A stretch of DNA of 64,000 nucleotides from Bacteroidales bacterium. GTDB taxonomy: Bacteria > Bacteroidota > Bacteroidia > Bacteroidales > UBA932. The notes under the pieces are model-generated. The model saw only the letters and a list, made by a program, of their open reading frames with translations, did not search any database and was not told the origin of the DNA. The position numbers were made by a program, and so were the translations under genes. Positions 48,197 through 56,425 of the stretch are shown piece by piece; position 1 is the stretch's first letter, and the number at the start of each line of letters is the position of its first letter. The DNA is taken from NCBI GenBank assembly GCA_017630215.1, contig JAGBVR010000001.1:1-64000 (forward strand). The letters run 5' to 3'.

Positions 48197-48843
48197 TATT
48201 TTTCGTTATATTCCACTCCTTTGAATGTGCCGCGCACCTCATCGACGAGTTTCTTGAACATCGCACGTCCGGTCTCTTCATCGAGAACGAGCCATCTGCG
48301 GATGATCATCATCTTTACCATCATACCGAGAATCTTGTCGAAATTAAGATAATCGAAAAGAGTGATCTCATCGATCTTCTCCCAGTAGAGGTCGTCGATT
48401 CCTCTTTCCCTGGAAAGGATGTCGTGGCCTTCAAGGATGCGCTGCAGCTGTGCAGACTCCTTGAATTCCGGTTCCTCCGGTTCAAGGCCGGTCTCTTCTG
48501 CTTCTGGGTCTCTGAGCGAGAGAACATCCTTTTCTGGATCTCTGCCCAGGGCCTGGTTCAGATACCTTACCTTCTGGTTGCGCACGTTGAGGTCGAACTG
48601 GAAAAATTCCCTTATGAATCCTAGCCTGTGCGACAATGCCTCCTTGTAGAGTTCGAGACCGATCTGATCCTTGTCGAATCCCTTTACGATGAAGTCCAGA
48701 GCTGCATTGTCCTTTTCAGACAGCAGTTCTCTGACCTGCTCGATGTATTCGTCAAGACTCTTCTCGCCCTGTCTCCAGTCCGGAGTGAAGTCAGGAAGAC
48801 CTGCGATTATGTAAATGTAATTGTTCATAGTCCAGAATGACAA
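48196..48843 (-). CDS. DUF2764 protein of the V/A-ATPase operon
   Basis: 215 residues, soluble, acidic. Its position between E and A, where the C-like subunit is expected, and its makeup (MNNYIYIIAGLPDFTPDWRQ start, FFQFDLNVRNQKVRYLNQA) match DUF2764, found only in such operons and thought to replace subunit C. The role is inferred from position. Confidence 0.8.
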   Translation of the reverse strand: MSFWTMNNYIYIIAGLPDFTPDWRQGEKSLDEYIEQVRELLSEKDNAALDFIVKGFDKDQIGLELYKEALSHRLGFIREFFQFDLNVRNQKVRYLNQALGRDPEKDVLSLRDPEAEETGLEPEEPEFKESAQLQRILEGHDILSRERGIDDLYWEKIDEITLFDYLNFDKILGMMVKMMIIRRWLVLDEETGRAMFKKLVDEVRGTFKGVEYNEK

Positions 48844-49449
48844 TTATCCGAAAAGAAGCTTCTTGGTAGCCGGTCTGAGATACTCAGAGATGAGCTGGTT
48901 GAAAGTTTCCTCTGTGAAGCTTACGAAATAGCCTCCGTCCTTAGGACCGATCTGGAAACCTCCTGCAACCTTCTTTGAGAAAGAAGCTTCTACTCCTGCA
49001 CCCAGAATCTTGGCGAGCTCCTTTGTAGCAAATGGCTCGAGGTCATTCTTGAGTGACTCGGGGAGTACGAGGTTAAGGTCAACAGGTCCCTCAGTAGTGA
49101 ATTTTTCAGCTACAGCCTTGATGAGGTCCTTGATGAAGTCTGCTGAAGAAAGTGCCTTCTTCACAGCCTCACCTGTCATCTTTCCCACGATGAGGGTTTC
49201 AATGTCTTTCTTAGTGGCTGCAATGCTCTGAGATGCCGCCATCTTTACATCAGATGCAGTCTTGGTCTTGATTTCTTCAGCCTGCTTCTGAGCAGCTGTG
49301 ATGATACGCTCAGCCTCGGCCTGTGCCTTGGTGATGATATCATCAGCCTGTACTTTAGCCTTGGCAAGAAGTTCTTCGCCTTCCTGCTTTCCTTTTGACA
49401 GACCCTCGTTGTAGAGCTTGTCTGTCAGTTCCTGCAATTTGTTCTGCAT
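48844..49449 (-). CDS. ntpE: V/A-type ATPase subunit E
   Basis: 201 residues. The peripheral stalk subunit: a long amphipathic alpha-helical N-terminal half (Ala/Lys/Glu-rich, AKVQADDIITKAQAEAERII, residues about 25-90) and a globular C-terminal half. First gene of the operon, its stop is followed directly by DUF2764. Confidence 0.88.
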   Translation of the reverse strand: MQNKLQELTDKLYNEGLSKGKQEGEELLAKAKVQADDIITKAQAEAERIITAAQKQAEEIKTKTASDVKMAASQSIAATKKDIETLIVGKMTGEAVKKALSSADFIKDLIKAVAEKFTTEGPVDLNLVLPESLKNDLEPFATKELAKILGAGVEASFSKKVAGGFQIGPKDGGYFVSFTEETFNQLISEYLRPATKKLLFG

Positions 49450-49493
49450 ATCCGGATATTTATGTATTGGTTATATTTTATTCCTTATCTTGG

Positions 49494-49524
49494 CAAAAAT
49501 ACTAATAAATCGGCGAGGAAACAA
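49494..49524 (-). promoter_or_regulatory. Promoter of the V/A-ATPase operon
   Basis: On the minus strand TTG (49524-49522), 20 bases, TATTTTTG (49501-49494). The -33 lies inside the downstream end of the metF hairpin. Confidence 0.65.
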
Positions 49525-49568
49525 CCTATTTTCGTTTAAATTTTAAAAATAGTTGCCTTCCTCGCCGA
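49503..49568 (-). terminator. Long hairpin terminator after metF
   Basis: TCGGCGAGGAA (49510-49520) pairs with TTCCTCGCCGA (49558-49568), and an inner stem CAACCTATTTT with AAAATAGTTG continues it. On the minus strand it is followed by TTTATTAGTATTTTT. It ends metF just before the ATPase promoter. Confidence 0.75.
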
Positions 49569-49607
49569 TAAATTTTATATTGAGCTGATTTATAGGCTTT
49601 TAGTTTC

Positions 49608-50558
49608 TTAGAAACATTCTTTCAAGATGTTTACAATATTTCGGGATTTTCCCATTGTGTAGAAATGTACAGCTGGCACTCCGTGGGCGATGAGATCCTT
49701 GCACTGCATTGCACACCACTCTGTTCCGATATTGTAGACCATTTCCTTGTCGTCACCTGCTTTAGCTATTTCTGATGTGAGCTCGATCGGAATGTCGAGT
49801 GAGAATGATTCAGGAAGCAGGTTTATCTGTCTTGCCGTCGATAGCGGTTTCAGTCCCGGGATGATCGGAACTGTTATACCGGCCTCTCTGCATCGCTTCA
49901 CGAAGTCGTAATAGACCTGATTGTCGAAGAACATCTGCGTGATTACATAGTCGGCTCCGGCATCGACCTTCTTTTTCAGATTTGCTATGTCGGTCTCGAT
50001 ATTGGCCGCTTCGAAATGCTTCTCCGGGTATCCTCCGACTCCGATACAGAAATACCTTTCTTCCTTTCTGTTCCTCTGATAATTGGCACTTCCCTGGTAT
50101 TGTCTTATTCCTTCCACCAGCTCGCTGGCATAACGGTAACCTCCGGGGGTAGGGGTAAAGCGCTTTTCGCCTGCGATGCTATCACCACGAAGAGCCACTA
50201 TGTTATTGATGCCAAGGAATTCCAGATTGTCCAGCTTGCTTTCTATTTCTTCCGCTGTAGTTCCTGCGCAGATGATATGAGGGACAGTCTCGATGTTGTA
50301 TTTCGACATTATCGCGGCACAGACAGTTGTCTCGCTGATGCGGTTACGGACCAGATGACGGCTGAACGTCCCGTCGGGGGCCTCTCTATACTCGAATTCA
50401 TCTCTATGGCTGGTTACATTGATGTATTTCGGACTGAACTCCATAAACGGAGCAATACTTTCCAGCAGTTCATCCTTTGTCAGTCCTCTGAGAGGAGGCA
50501 CTATTTCCAGAGATGGGAATGCTTTCCTGCTCTGTGCCAATATATCTGCTACTTTCAT
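49608..50558 (-). CDS. metF: Methylenetetrahydrofolate reductase
   Basis: 316 residues. Reduces 5,10-methylene-THF to 5-methyl-THF, the methyl donor of MetH. Segments seen are FSPKYINVTSHRDE, VALRGDSI, TPGGYRYASELVEGI (FAD/NADH site) and ADYVITQMFFDN with PIIPGLKPL. metH lies 114 bases upstream in the same direction, so both likely belong to one methionine unit. A strong hairpin terminates it. Confidence 0.95.
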   Translation of the reverse strand: MKVADILAQSRKAFPSLEIVPPLRGLTKDELLESIAPFMEFSPKYINVTSHRDEFEYREAPDGTFSRHLVRNRISETTVCAAIMSKYNIETVPHIICAGTTAEEIESKLDNLEFLGINNIVALRGDSIAGEKRFTPTPGGYRYASELVEGIRQYQGSANYQRNRKEERYFCIGVGGYPEKHFEAANIETDIANLKKKVDAGADYVITQMFFDNQVYYDFVKRCREAGITVPIIPGLKPLSTARQINLLPESFSLDIPIELTSEIAKAGDDKEMVYNIGTEWCAMQCKDLIAHGVPAVHFYTMGKSRNIVNILKECF

Positions 50559-50672
50559 ACAACTCTAAATGCTTAAGGCGCTGGACGCCAATGGTTTATA
50601 TGGTGTGCGTGCTCCCTGTTGGACTGCACGTGATATGTGTTATTGTTTGATTGTCAGACTCTTACGCTCTTC

Positions 50673-53600
50673 CTACTTCAGGAGATGTCCCAGGAAGCGG
50701 CGAGCTGAAGATTCGTCCAGTCCTCTTCTCTGGATATAATCATCGTACTGCTTCTGTGATATCCGGCGGATCGAAGGATAGCTGGCATCCGGATGAATAA
50801 ATATCATTCCACATATGCTTGATTCCGGAATCATCGCATAGCTTTCGGTCAATTTAATGCCGAGTCTATGCCCTTGAGGAAGAAGCTCCATGATATCATT
50901 CTTCAATGTGTGGTCAGGGCAGCTTGCATAACCAGCAGCAGGCTTTATTATCTTTGCGTTTGCATCATTAAGATAATTTTTCAGTCTGTTGTCCAGCCAG
51001 CAGGAAGCAGCTTCGGCAACTGTCATCCGGACGGTGCGGCCTACAAGATCCTCGTATTTATTGCTGCATGCAGGACAGCAGCAGCCTTCTTCGTGAGCAT
51101 CATTGGGCTTCACGCTTATTGCGAAGACGCCGAATGCAGAAGTCTTTCCCTTACCTGCCGGTATTACGAAGTCGGTGAGAGATAGCATCTTTCCGCTTTC
51201 TTCCCTCATCATCGGAATTTGTCTTTCGCCTCTGTCAGTCTTTATTACAATATTACCATTTTCAGAATATGCATTATAGAAATGTGCCGCAATATGGATC
51301 TTGAAATTGGCCATGGCCAGCTCATCCTCGGCATCTCTGCGCAGCTGCATCAGCTCGGCCACTTCCGGAACCGGACTGCCGTATCTGACTCCCCAGATAG
51401 CGTGAAGCATCTTCCAGTCGAACCAAGGTAATGCTTCTTCTATCGGAAGTTCCATGTAGTCGATGTTTTCAGGAAGTGCACTCGAGTATGTATCTTTGGA
51501 AAATCCCTCAGTCTTGATTTTCCATACGGTAGTTTCTGCAGGCTTGTAATAGAGAGCCCTTAGCTTTTCCTGTTCTGCATGCTGTTCATTCTCAAAGGTT
51601 TCTCTGTCAATGATGCATTTCTTGGCCAATACAGCTGCGGCGGAGGCATCAGCTCCGTAGAATACATGCTTGTAGAGTGGTGCAAGCTTTACTGCGGTGT
51701 GGACTGCAGATGTAGTGGCACCTCCGATCAGCAGAGGAATACTCATTCCTGCTTCAGACATTGCCTTGCAGAGCTCTTCCATCTGGTAGAGTGACGGTGT
51801 GATAAGTCCGCTCACAGCAATGATATCGGCTTTTTCCCTTACCGCACATTCCAGAATGTTTTCCTTGTCTACCATTACACCGAGGTCTGTCACGTCAAAT
51901 CCGTTGCAGCCGAGAACAATGCCTGTGATGTTTTTGCCAATATCGTGAACATCTCCTTTTACGGTAGCTATCACCACCTTAGGCCTGCTGCTCTTATTCT
52001 CATCCGCTCCCATGTATGGCTCCAGAATCTTTACAGCATCTCTCATTACTTTAGCAGATTTTACCACTTGGGGAAGGAACATCTTTCCGTCACCGAAAAG
52101 TTTACCTACGGTTTCCATACCAGCCATAAGAGGACCTTCGATGATGGACAATGCTGAACCGTATTTTTCCATTGCCTCCTGCATATCGGTTTCGAGAGTG
52201 AGTGTCTGACCTTTGACAAGTGCATTCTGGAGACGTTCTTCTAGGGACGGCTTATTACTTTCGATAGATGTCTGATCCTTACTTCCAACGGTCTTGCTAT
52301 CAGTATGGGCTATAATCTTGGAAGCCTTCTCTATAAGTCTTTCCGTAGCCTGAGGATCGGTGTCGAAAATCACATCTTCCACACACTTCAGCAGATGAGG
52401 CTCTATCTCGTCATATACCTGAAGCATTGACGGATTAAGAATGGCCATGTCCATTCCTGCCTTGATTGCATGATAGAGGAAAGCCGAGTGCATGGCTTCT
52501 CTGACCTTGTTGTTGCCGCGGAAGGCAAACGAAAGGTTTGATACTCCACCTGATGTCAAAGCGCCCGGTAGATTGTTCTTTATCCACCTTACCGCCTCGA
52601 TGAAATCTATTCCATATCGGCTGTGCTCTTCTATTCCGGTACCGATTGAAAGGATATTGGCATCAAATATTATGTTTTCCGGAGATATTCCTGCCTTTTC
52701 TGTAAGTAGTCTGTATGCTCTTTCGCAAATCTCTATCTTTCTTTCGTATGTGGTGGCCTGGCCTTCTTCGTCAAATGCCATTACGACCATTGCAGCACCA
52801 TAAGAGTTTATGAGAGAAGCCTTTTTGATAAAGGCATCTTCACCTTCCTTCAAACTGATGGAATTAACTATACATTTACCCTGGGCATTTTTCAAGCCTG
52901 CGAGGATGGTTTCCCAATGAGATGAGTCAATCATCAATGCAGCCTTTGCCACTGCAGGGTCATTTGAAACATACCGAACGAAACGTTCCATTTCCCGTGC
53001 GCTGTCAAGCATTGCATCATCCATATTGATGTCGATGATGCTGGCGCCGTCTTCGATCTGTTTTGCGGCTATCTGCAGGGCTTCTTCGTATTTTCCTTCA
53101 GAAATCAGGCGGGCGAATTTTCTGGAACCGGCTACATTGGTCCTTTCTCCGACATTAGTGAAATTATTACGCTTGATATCGAGTGTTACCGCTTCCAGTC
53201 CGCTGACGGTCAATGGATTGTCCGTAAAATCATACATATTTGCGGATTCAGTGCCATAAGAATGAGTTTTGTCCGTAGACAGGACTGGTTTGACGGATAT
53301 AATCCGAGGTGGAATTCCGCTGAGGGCTTTACTTATGGCACGAATATGTGCAGGAGTTGTTCCGCAGCAGCCACCGACGATATTGACCAGCCCCTTCTTC
53401 GCCATTGTCTGCACTTGTGCAGCCATGTCTTCCGGACTCTGGTCATATCCCCCCATTTCATTTGGAAGACCTGCATTCGGATAGCAGCTCACTCTGCATC
53501 TGCACCAGCTTCCGATTTCCTCGACAAGAGGCATCATTTCAGATGCTCCAAGCGAGCAGTTCAGACCGAATGACAGCAGGGGAAGGTGACATACCGAGTG

Positions 53601-54281
53601 ATAGAAAGCCTTAAGTGTCTGTCCGGTAAGCGTCCTTCCGCTTCTGTCTCCCACTGACACTGATATAATTACCGGAAGTGTCCGATTGACTTCAGAAATT
53701 GCTGCCAAGGCAGCTTTAACATTCAATGCGTCGAAGCATGTCTCGATGATGAAAATGTCGACTCCTCCTTTGGCAAGTGCTTCGGCCTGAGCCTTATAGG
53801 TCTCTTTCATCTGGTCGAAAGAATAAGGCCTGAATGTCGGGTCGTTGGCATCTGGAGAAAGTGAAAGCGATTTTGATGTCGGGCCGATGCTGCCGGCCAC
53901 CCAGACTTTGCGCTCAAGACCTACCTTGGCTGCAATGGCCTCGGCTTCATCAGCTGCTTCTCTTGCTATCCGTGCTCCTGCGTAAGCCATTTTCACTGCA
54001 AAATCTTCGCATCCGTATTCAGACTGTGAGATGGAGTTTGCACTGAATGTATTTGTCTCTATGATATCAGCTCCTGCCGCGATATATTCCCCGTGTATTG
54101 CTTTAATGATCTCAGGACGTGTAAGATTCAGACACTCGTTATTCCCTTTCAATTCCTTGATGCATCCAGAGAAAACATTCCCTTTGTAGTCTTCTTCGGT
54201 CAGAGTGTATCTCTGAATCATTGTGCCCATCGCACCGTCCAGAATCAATATCTTATCTTTGATTGCGTCTTCTATTGTCAT
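50673..54281 (-). CDS. metH: Cobalamin-dependent methionine synthase
   Basis: 1202 residues, all four domains. The homocysteine-binding domain (1-~320) has zinc-ligand Cys in GLNCSLGASE and GGCCGTTP. The methyl-THF domain is ~350-620 (NVGERTNVAGSRKF, IDINMDDAM). The B12 domain is ~660-870 with DVHDIG (cobalt-ligand His779) and VSGLITPS. The activation domain is ~900-1202 with PESSICGMIFIHPDASY. A -7 element TACCTTTG is at 54311-54304 on the minus strand. Two covarying stem-loops lie just upstream. No cobalamin riboswitch was seen. metF follows. Confidence 0.97.
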   Translation of the reverse strand: MTIEDAIKDKILILDGAMGTMIQRYTLTEEDYKGNVFSGCIKELKGNNECLNLTRPEIIKAIHGEYIAAGADIIETNTFSANSISQSEYGCEDFAVKMAYAGARIAREAADEAEAIAAKVGLERKVWVAGSIGPTSKSLSLSPDANDPTFRPYSFDQMKETYKAQAEALAKGGVDIFIIETCFDALNVKAALAAISEVNRTLPVIISVSVGDRSGRTLTGQTLKAFYHSVCHLPLLSFGLNCSLGASEMMPLVEEIGSWCRCRVSCYPNAGLPNEMGGYDQSPEDMAAQVQTMAKKGLVNIVGGCCGTTPAHIRAISKALSGIPPRIISVKPVLSTDKTHSYGTESANMYDFTDNPLTVSGLEAVTLDIKRNNFTNVGERTNVAGSRKFARLISEGKYEEALQIAAKQIEDGASIIDINMDDAMLDSAREMERFVRYVSNDPAVAKAALMIDSSHWETILAGLKNAQGKCIVNSISLKEGEDAFIKKASLINSYGAAMVVMAFDEEGQATTYERKIEICERAYRLLTEKAGISPENIIFDANILSIGTGIEEHSRYGIDFIEAVRWIKNNLPGALTSGGVSNLSFAFRGNNKVREAMHSAFLYHAIKAGMDMAILNPSMLQVYDEIEPHLLKCVEDVIFDTDPQATERLIEKASKIIAHTDSKTVGSKDQTSIESNKPSLEERLQNALVKGQTLTLETDMQEAMEKYGSALSIIEGPLMAGMETVGKLFGDGKMFLPQVVKSAKVMRDAVKILEPYMGADENKSSRPKVVIATVKGDVHDIGKNITGIVLGCNGFDVTDLGVMVDKENILECAVREKADIIAVSGLITPSLYQMEELCKAMSEAGMSIPLLIGGATTSAVHTAVKLAPLYKHVFYGADASAAAVLAKKCIIDRETFENEQHAEQEKLRALYYKPAETTVWKIKTEGFSKDTYSSALPENIDYMELPIEEALPWFDWKMLHAIWGVRYGSPVPEVAELMQLRRDAEDELAMANFKIHIAAHFYNAYSENGNIVIKTDRGERQIPMMREESGKMLSLTDFVIPAGKGKTSAFGVFAISVKPNDAHEEGCCCPACSNKYEDLVGRTVRMTVAEAASCWLDNRLKNYLNDANAKIIKPAAGYASCPDHTLKNDIMELLPQGHRLGIKLTESYAMIPESSICGMIFIHPDASYPSIRRISQKQYDDYIQRRGLDESSARRFLGHLLK

Positions 54282-54303
54282 TTGGCATTCTTATTACTGG
54301 TCA

Positions 54304-54311
54304 CAAAGGTA
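54304..54311 (-). promoter_or_regulatory. -7 promoter element of metH
   Basis: TACCTTTG on the minus strand (54311-54304), 22 bases ahead of the ATG. No convincing TTG lies 19-20 bases further upstream. Confidence 0.45.
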
Positions 54312-54341
54312 CTTCTTTCTGTTGAAATAGGGAAATTATAT

Positions 54342-54430
54342 GTTAAAAGCACAGAAGCTACCGATTTAGTGCTTTTAACAGACAAAATGAAAGTCGAAAG
54401 CACAGAAATAACCGTTTTCGTGCTTTCGAC
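54342..54430. repeat. Two tandem stem-loops with compensatory changes
   Basis: Stem 1 is GTTAAAAGCAC (54342-54352) with GTGCTTTTAAC (54369-54379). Stem 2 is GTCGAAAGCAC (54393-54403) with GTGCTTTCGAC (54420-54430). Both have 11 perfect pairs, a 16-base loop sharing AGAA..ACCG.TTT, and a period of 51. At stem positions 3 and 4 the copies differ (T-A to C-G and A-T to G-C) on both sides. They lie between mmdB and metH, both on the minus strand, just upstream of the metH -7. Confidence 0.85.
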
Positions 54431-54453
54431 CAGAAATGATTGTCAGATATATG

Positions 54454-55596
54454 TTATCCCAGGAAGCTGAGCAGGATGCCCGCTGCGACAGCTGAACCGA
54501 TCACTCCGGCAACATTAGGGGCCATAGCGTGCATCAGCAGGTGGTTGTTCTTGTCAAATTCACGTCCTACGTTCTGGGATACCCGGGCTGCATCAGGAAC
54601 AGCAGATACTCCCGCATTGCCGATGAGAGGATTGATTTTTCTCCCTTCCCTGCAGAACAAGTTCATGAACTTGACGAAGGCTACTCCGCAGATGGTGGCG
54701 ATTACGAATGAAATCAGACCCAGAAGGAAAATCTTGATTGAGTCTCCTGTGAGAAACTCGTCTGCCTGGGTCGAACATCCTACCGTGATACCGATAAGGA
54801 TGGTCACGACGTCAATGAGCGGACCTCGTGCGGTCTCTGCAAGACGTTTGGTTACTCCGCTTTCCTTAAGAAGGTTACCGAAGAAGAGCATGCCAAGAAG
54901 CGGCATACCTGAAGGAACGATCATTGCCGTCAGGATGAATCCGACGATCGGGAAGATTATCTTCTCTTTCTGACTTACCTGACGAGGTGGCGCCATACGT
55001 ATCAGGCGCTCTTTCTTTGTCGTGAGCATCAGCATTATCGGGCGCTGTATCACAGGGACCAGAGCCATATAAGAATAGGCTGACACTGCAATGGCTCCCA
55101 TCTGATGCGGTGCGAGTCGCGATGACAGAAATATGGCAGTAGGACCGTCCGCGCCACCGATTATACCGATCGCACCCGCTTCAGCCGGGGTGAATCCCAT
55201 ATGCAGGGCAATGATGTATGCTCCGAATATACCTATCTGCGCTGCAGCTCCGATGAGCATGAGTCTTGGCTGTGAAATCAGTGCAGAAAAGTCGGTCATC
55301 GCGCCGATACCGAGGAAAATAAGGGGCGGGTACCATCCGGTCTGGACACCCTGGTACAGGATGTTCATTACGGATCCTTCCTCGTAAATTCCGATATTGA
55401 GACCGGGTACGAAAGGAATGTTTCCGATGATCATTCCGAAACCGATAGGTATAAGCAGTAATGGCTCCCAATCTTTTTTTATCGCCAGATATATGAACAG
55501 GATACCGATGAATATCATTATGATATGCTGAACGGTCATATTGGCGAAAGCTGTGTATTGGAAGAATTGCTCCAGGCTTTCAAAAACGGTATTCAT
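54454..55596 (-). CDS. mmdB: Na+-translocating decarboxylase beta subunit
   Basis: 380 residues, about ten membrane helices. Couples decarboxylation of the biotin-bound CO2 to Na+ export. The signature GIIGGADGPTAIFLSS near residue 150 and the TILIGITVGCSTQADEFL segment are hallmarks of the OadB/MmdB family. Last gene of mmdA-D-C-B, one base after the carrier gene. Substrate is set by the A subunit; here methylmalonyl-CoA. Confidence 0.95.
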   Translation of the reverse strand: MNTVFESLEQFFQYTAFANMTVQHIIMIFIGILFIYLAIKKDWEPLLLIPIGFGMIIGNIPFVPGLNIGIYEEGSVMNILYQGVQTGWYPPLIFLGIGAMTDFSALISQPRLMLIGAAAQIGIFGAYIIALHMGFTPAEAGAIGIIGGADGPTAIFLSSRLAPHQMGAIAVSAYSYMALVPVIQRPIMLMLTTKKERLIRMAPPRQVSQKEKIIFPIVGFILTAMIVPSGMPLLGMLFFGNLLKESGVTKRLAETARGPLIDVVTILIGITVGCSTQADEFLTGDSIKIFLLGLISFVIATICGVAFVKFMNLFCREGRKINPLIGNAGVSAVPDAARVSQNVGREFDKNNHLLMHAMAPNVAGVIGSAVAAGILLSFLG

Positions 55597-55597
55597 A

Positions 55598-56038
55598 TTA
55601 TCCTATTGTTACGATCGCTGCACCCTCGAGGATCGAGTCTCCTTTGGCTACGTGTATTGCGGTTACTGTTCCGTCCTGGACTGCTTCTATCGAATTTTCC
55701 ATCTTCATAGCTTCCAGTACAGCTACTTCCTGGCCTGCTTTTACACTGTCGCCGACATTCACCTTGACAGCGATGATCACTCCCGGAAGAGGGCTTGTGA
55801 CTGGCTTGCCTGCACCAGAAGCAGCTGGCTTCGGAGCTGGTGCGGCCTGGGCCGGTGCTGCAGCAGGAGTTGTAACCGATGTCTGGACAGGAGCAGCCTG
55901 TACGGGAGCGGCAGGGGCATTTTCCAGCTCCACCTGGTATCTGGTTCCGTTCACTGAAACTGATGCGATGTTACCTTCTACGGAATTGATATCTACGTTA
56001 TACTGATTTCCGTTGATCTTGAATCTATATTGTTTCAT
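55598..56038 (-). CDS. mmdC: Biotin carrier subunit of the decarboxylase
   Basis: 146 residues. N-terminal RFKINGNQYNVDI strand, an Ala/Pro-rich linker (40-80), and the biotinyl domain with VLEAMKMENS (biotinylated Lys112). Carries CO2 from the transferase to the membrane beta subunit. Confidence 0.95.
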   Translation of the reverse strand: MKQYRFKINGNQYNVDINSVEGNIASVSVNGTRYQVELENAPAAPVQAAPVQTSVTTPAAAPAQAAPAPKPAASGAGKPVTSPLPGVIIAVKVNVGDSVKAGQEVAVLEAMKMENSIEAVQDGTVTAIHVAKGDSILEGAAIVTIG

Positions 56039-56043
56039 AGCCG

Positions 56044-56424
56044 TTATTTTCTTTTAATGGTTATTATGTAGCTTTCGTTGTCGTGTACTGTGTCATTGAA
56101 ATATTGATGCAGAGCCATTGCTATGGCAGCATATGCCTCGCCGTTAAGTTCCTGATCCAGAGCCATTGCGATGGCTGCCGCTTCTTCTGGCGTCGGACCT
56201 GTGGCCTTTGCCTTGCTTTCGGCAGGCTTTCTTTTCGGCAGTCGGATCTTACCGGAAGAGAGGTTGCCGATGAATGTGTAGGCGAAGTATAATATGATCA
56301 GGGCACAGAATACGACAGAGACGGACACGAGAGTGATGATAGCTCCGTGCGGATCCTTTTCGGCCATTTCGGCGCTCTTCTGAAGAACACTTGCCGATGT
56401 CTGCAGTATTGCAAATCCTGTCAT
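56044..56424 (-). CDS. mmdD: Decarboxylase small membrane (gamma/delta) subunit
   Basis: 126 residues from MTGFAILQ, one base after the mmdA stop. The open frame upstream lies inside mmdA. One membrane helix (about 29-52), a basic stretch RLPKRKP, and an Ala/Glu-rich C-terminal tail with AAAIAMALDQ typical of OadG-like subunits, which hold the complex together. Confidence 0.85.
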   Translation of the reverse strand: MTGFAILQTSASVLQKSAEMAEKDPHGAIITLVSVSVVFCALIILYFAYTFIGNLSSGKIRLPKRKPAESKAKATGPTPEEAAAIAMALDQELNGEAYAAIAMALHQYFNDTVHDNESYIITIKRK

Positions 56425-56425
56425 G

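Noticed and set aside
50016-50576. 186-residue plus-strand frame opposite metF
   Set aside because: Shadow of metF, which has clear family motifs on the minus strand.
54282-54453. Cobalamin riboswitch ahead of metH
   Set aside because: Searched by eye for the B12-box and multi-stem layout; only two simple stem-loops are present.
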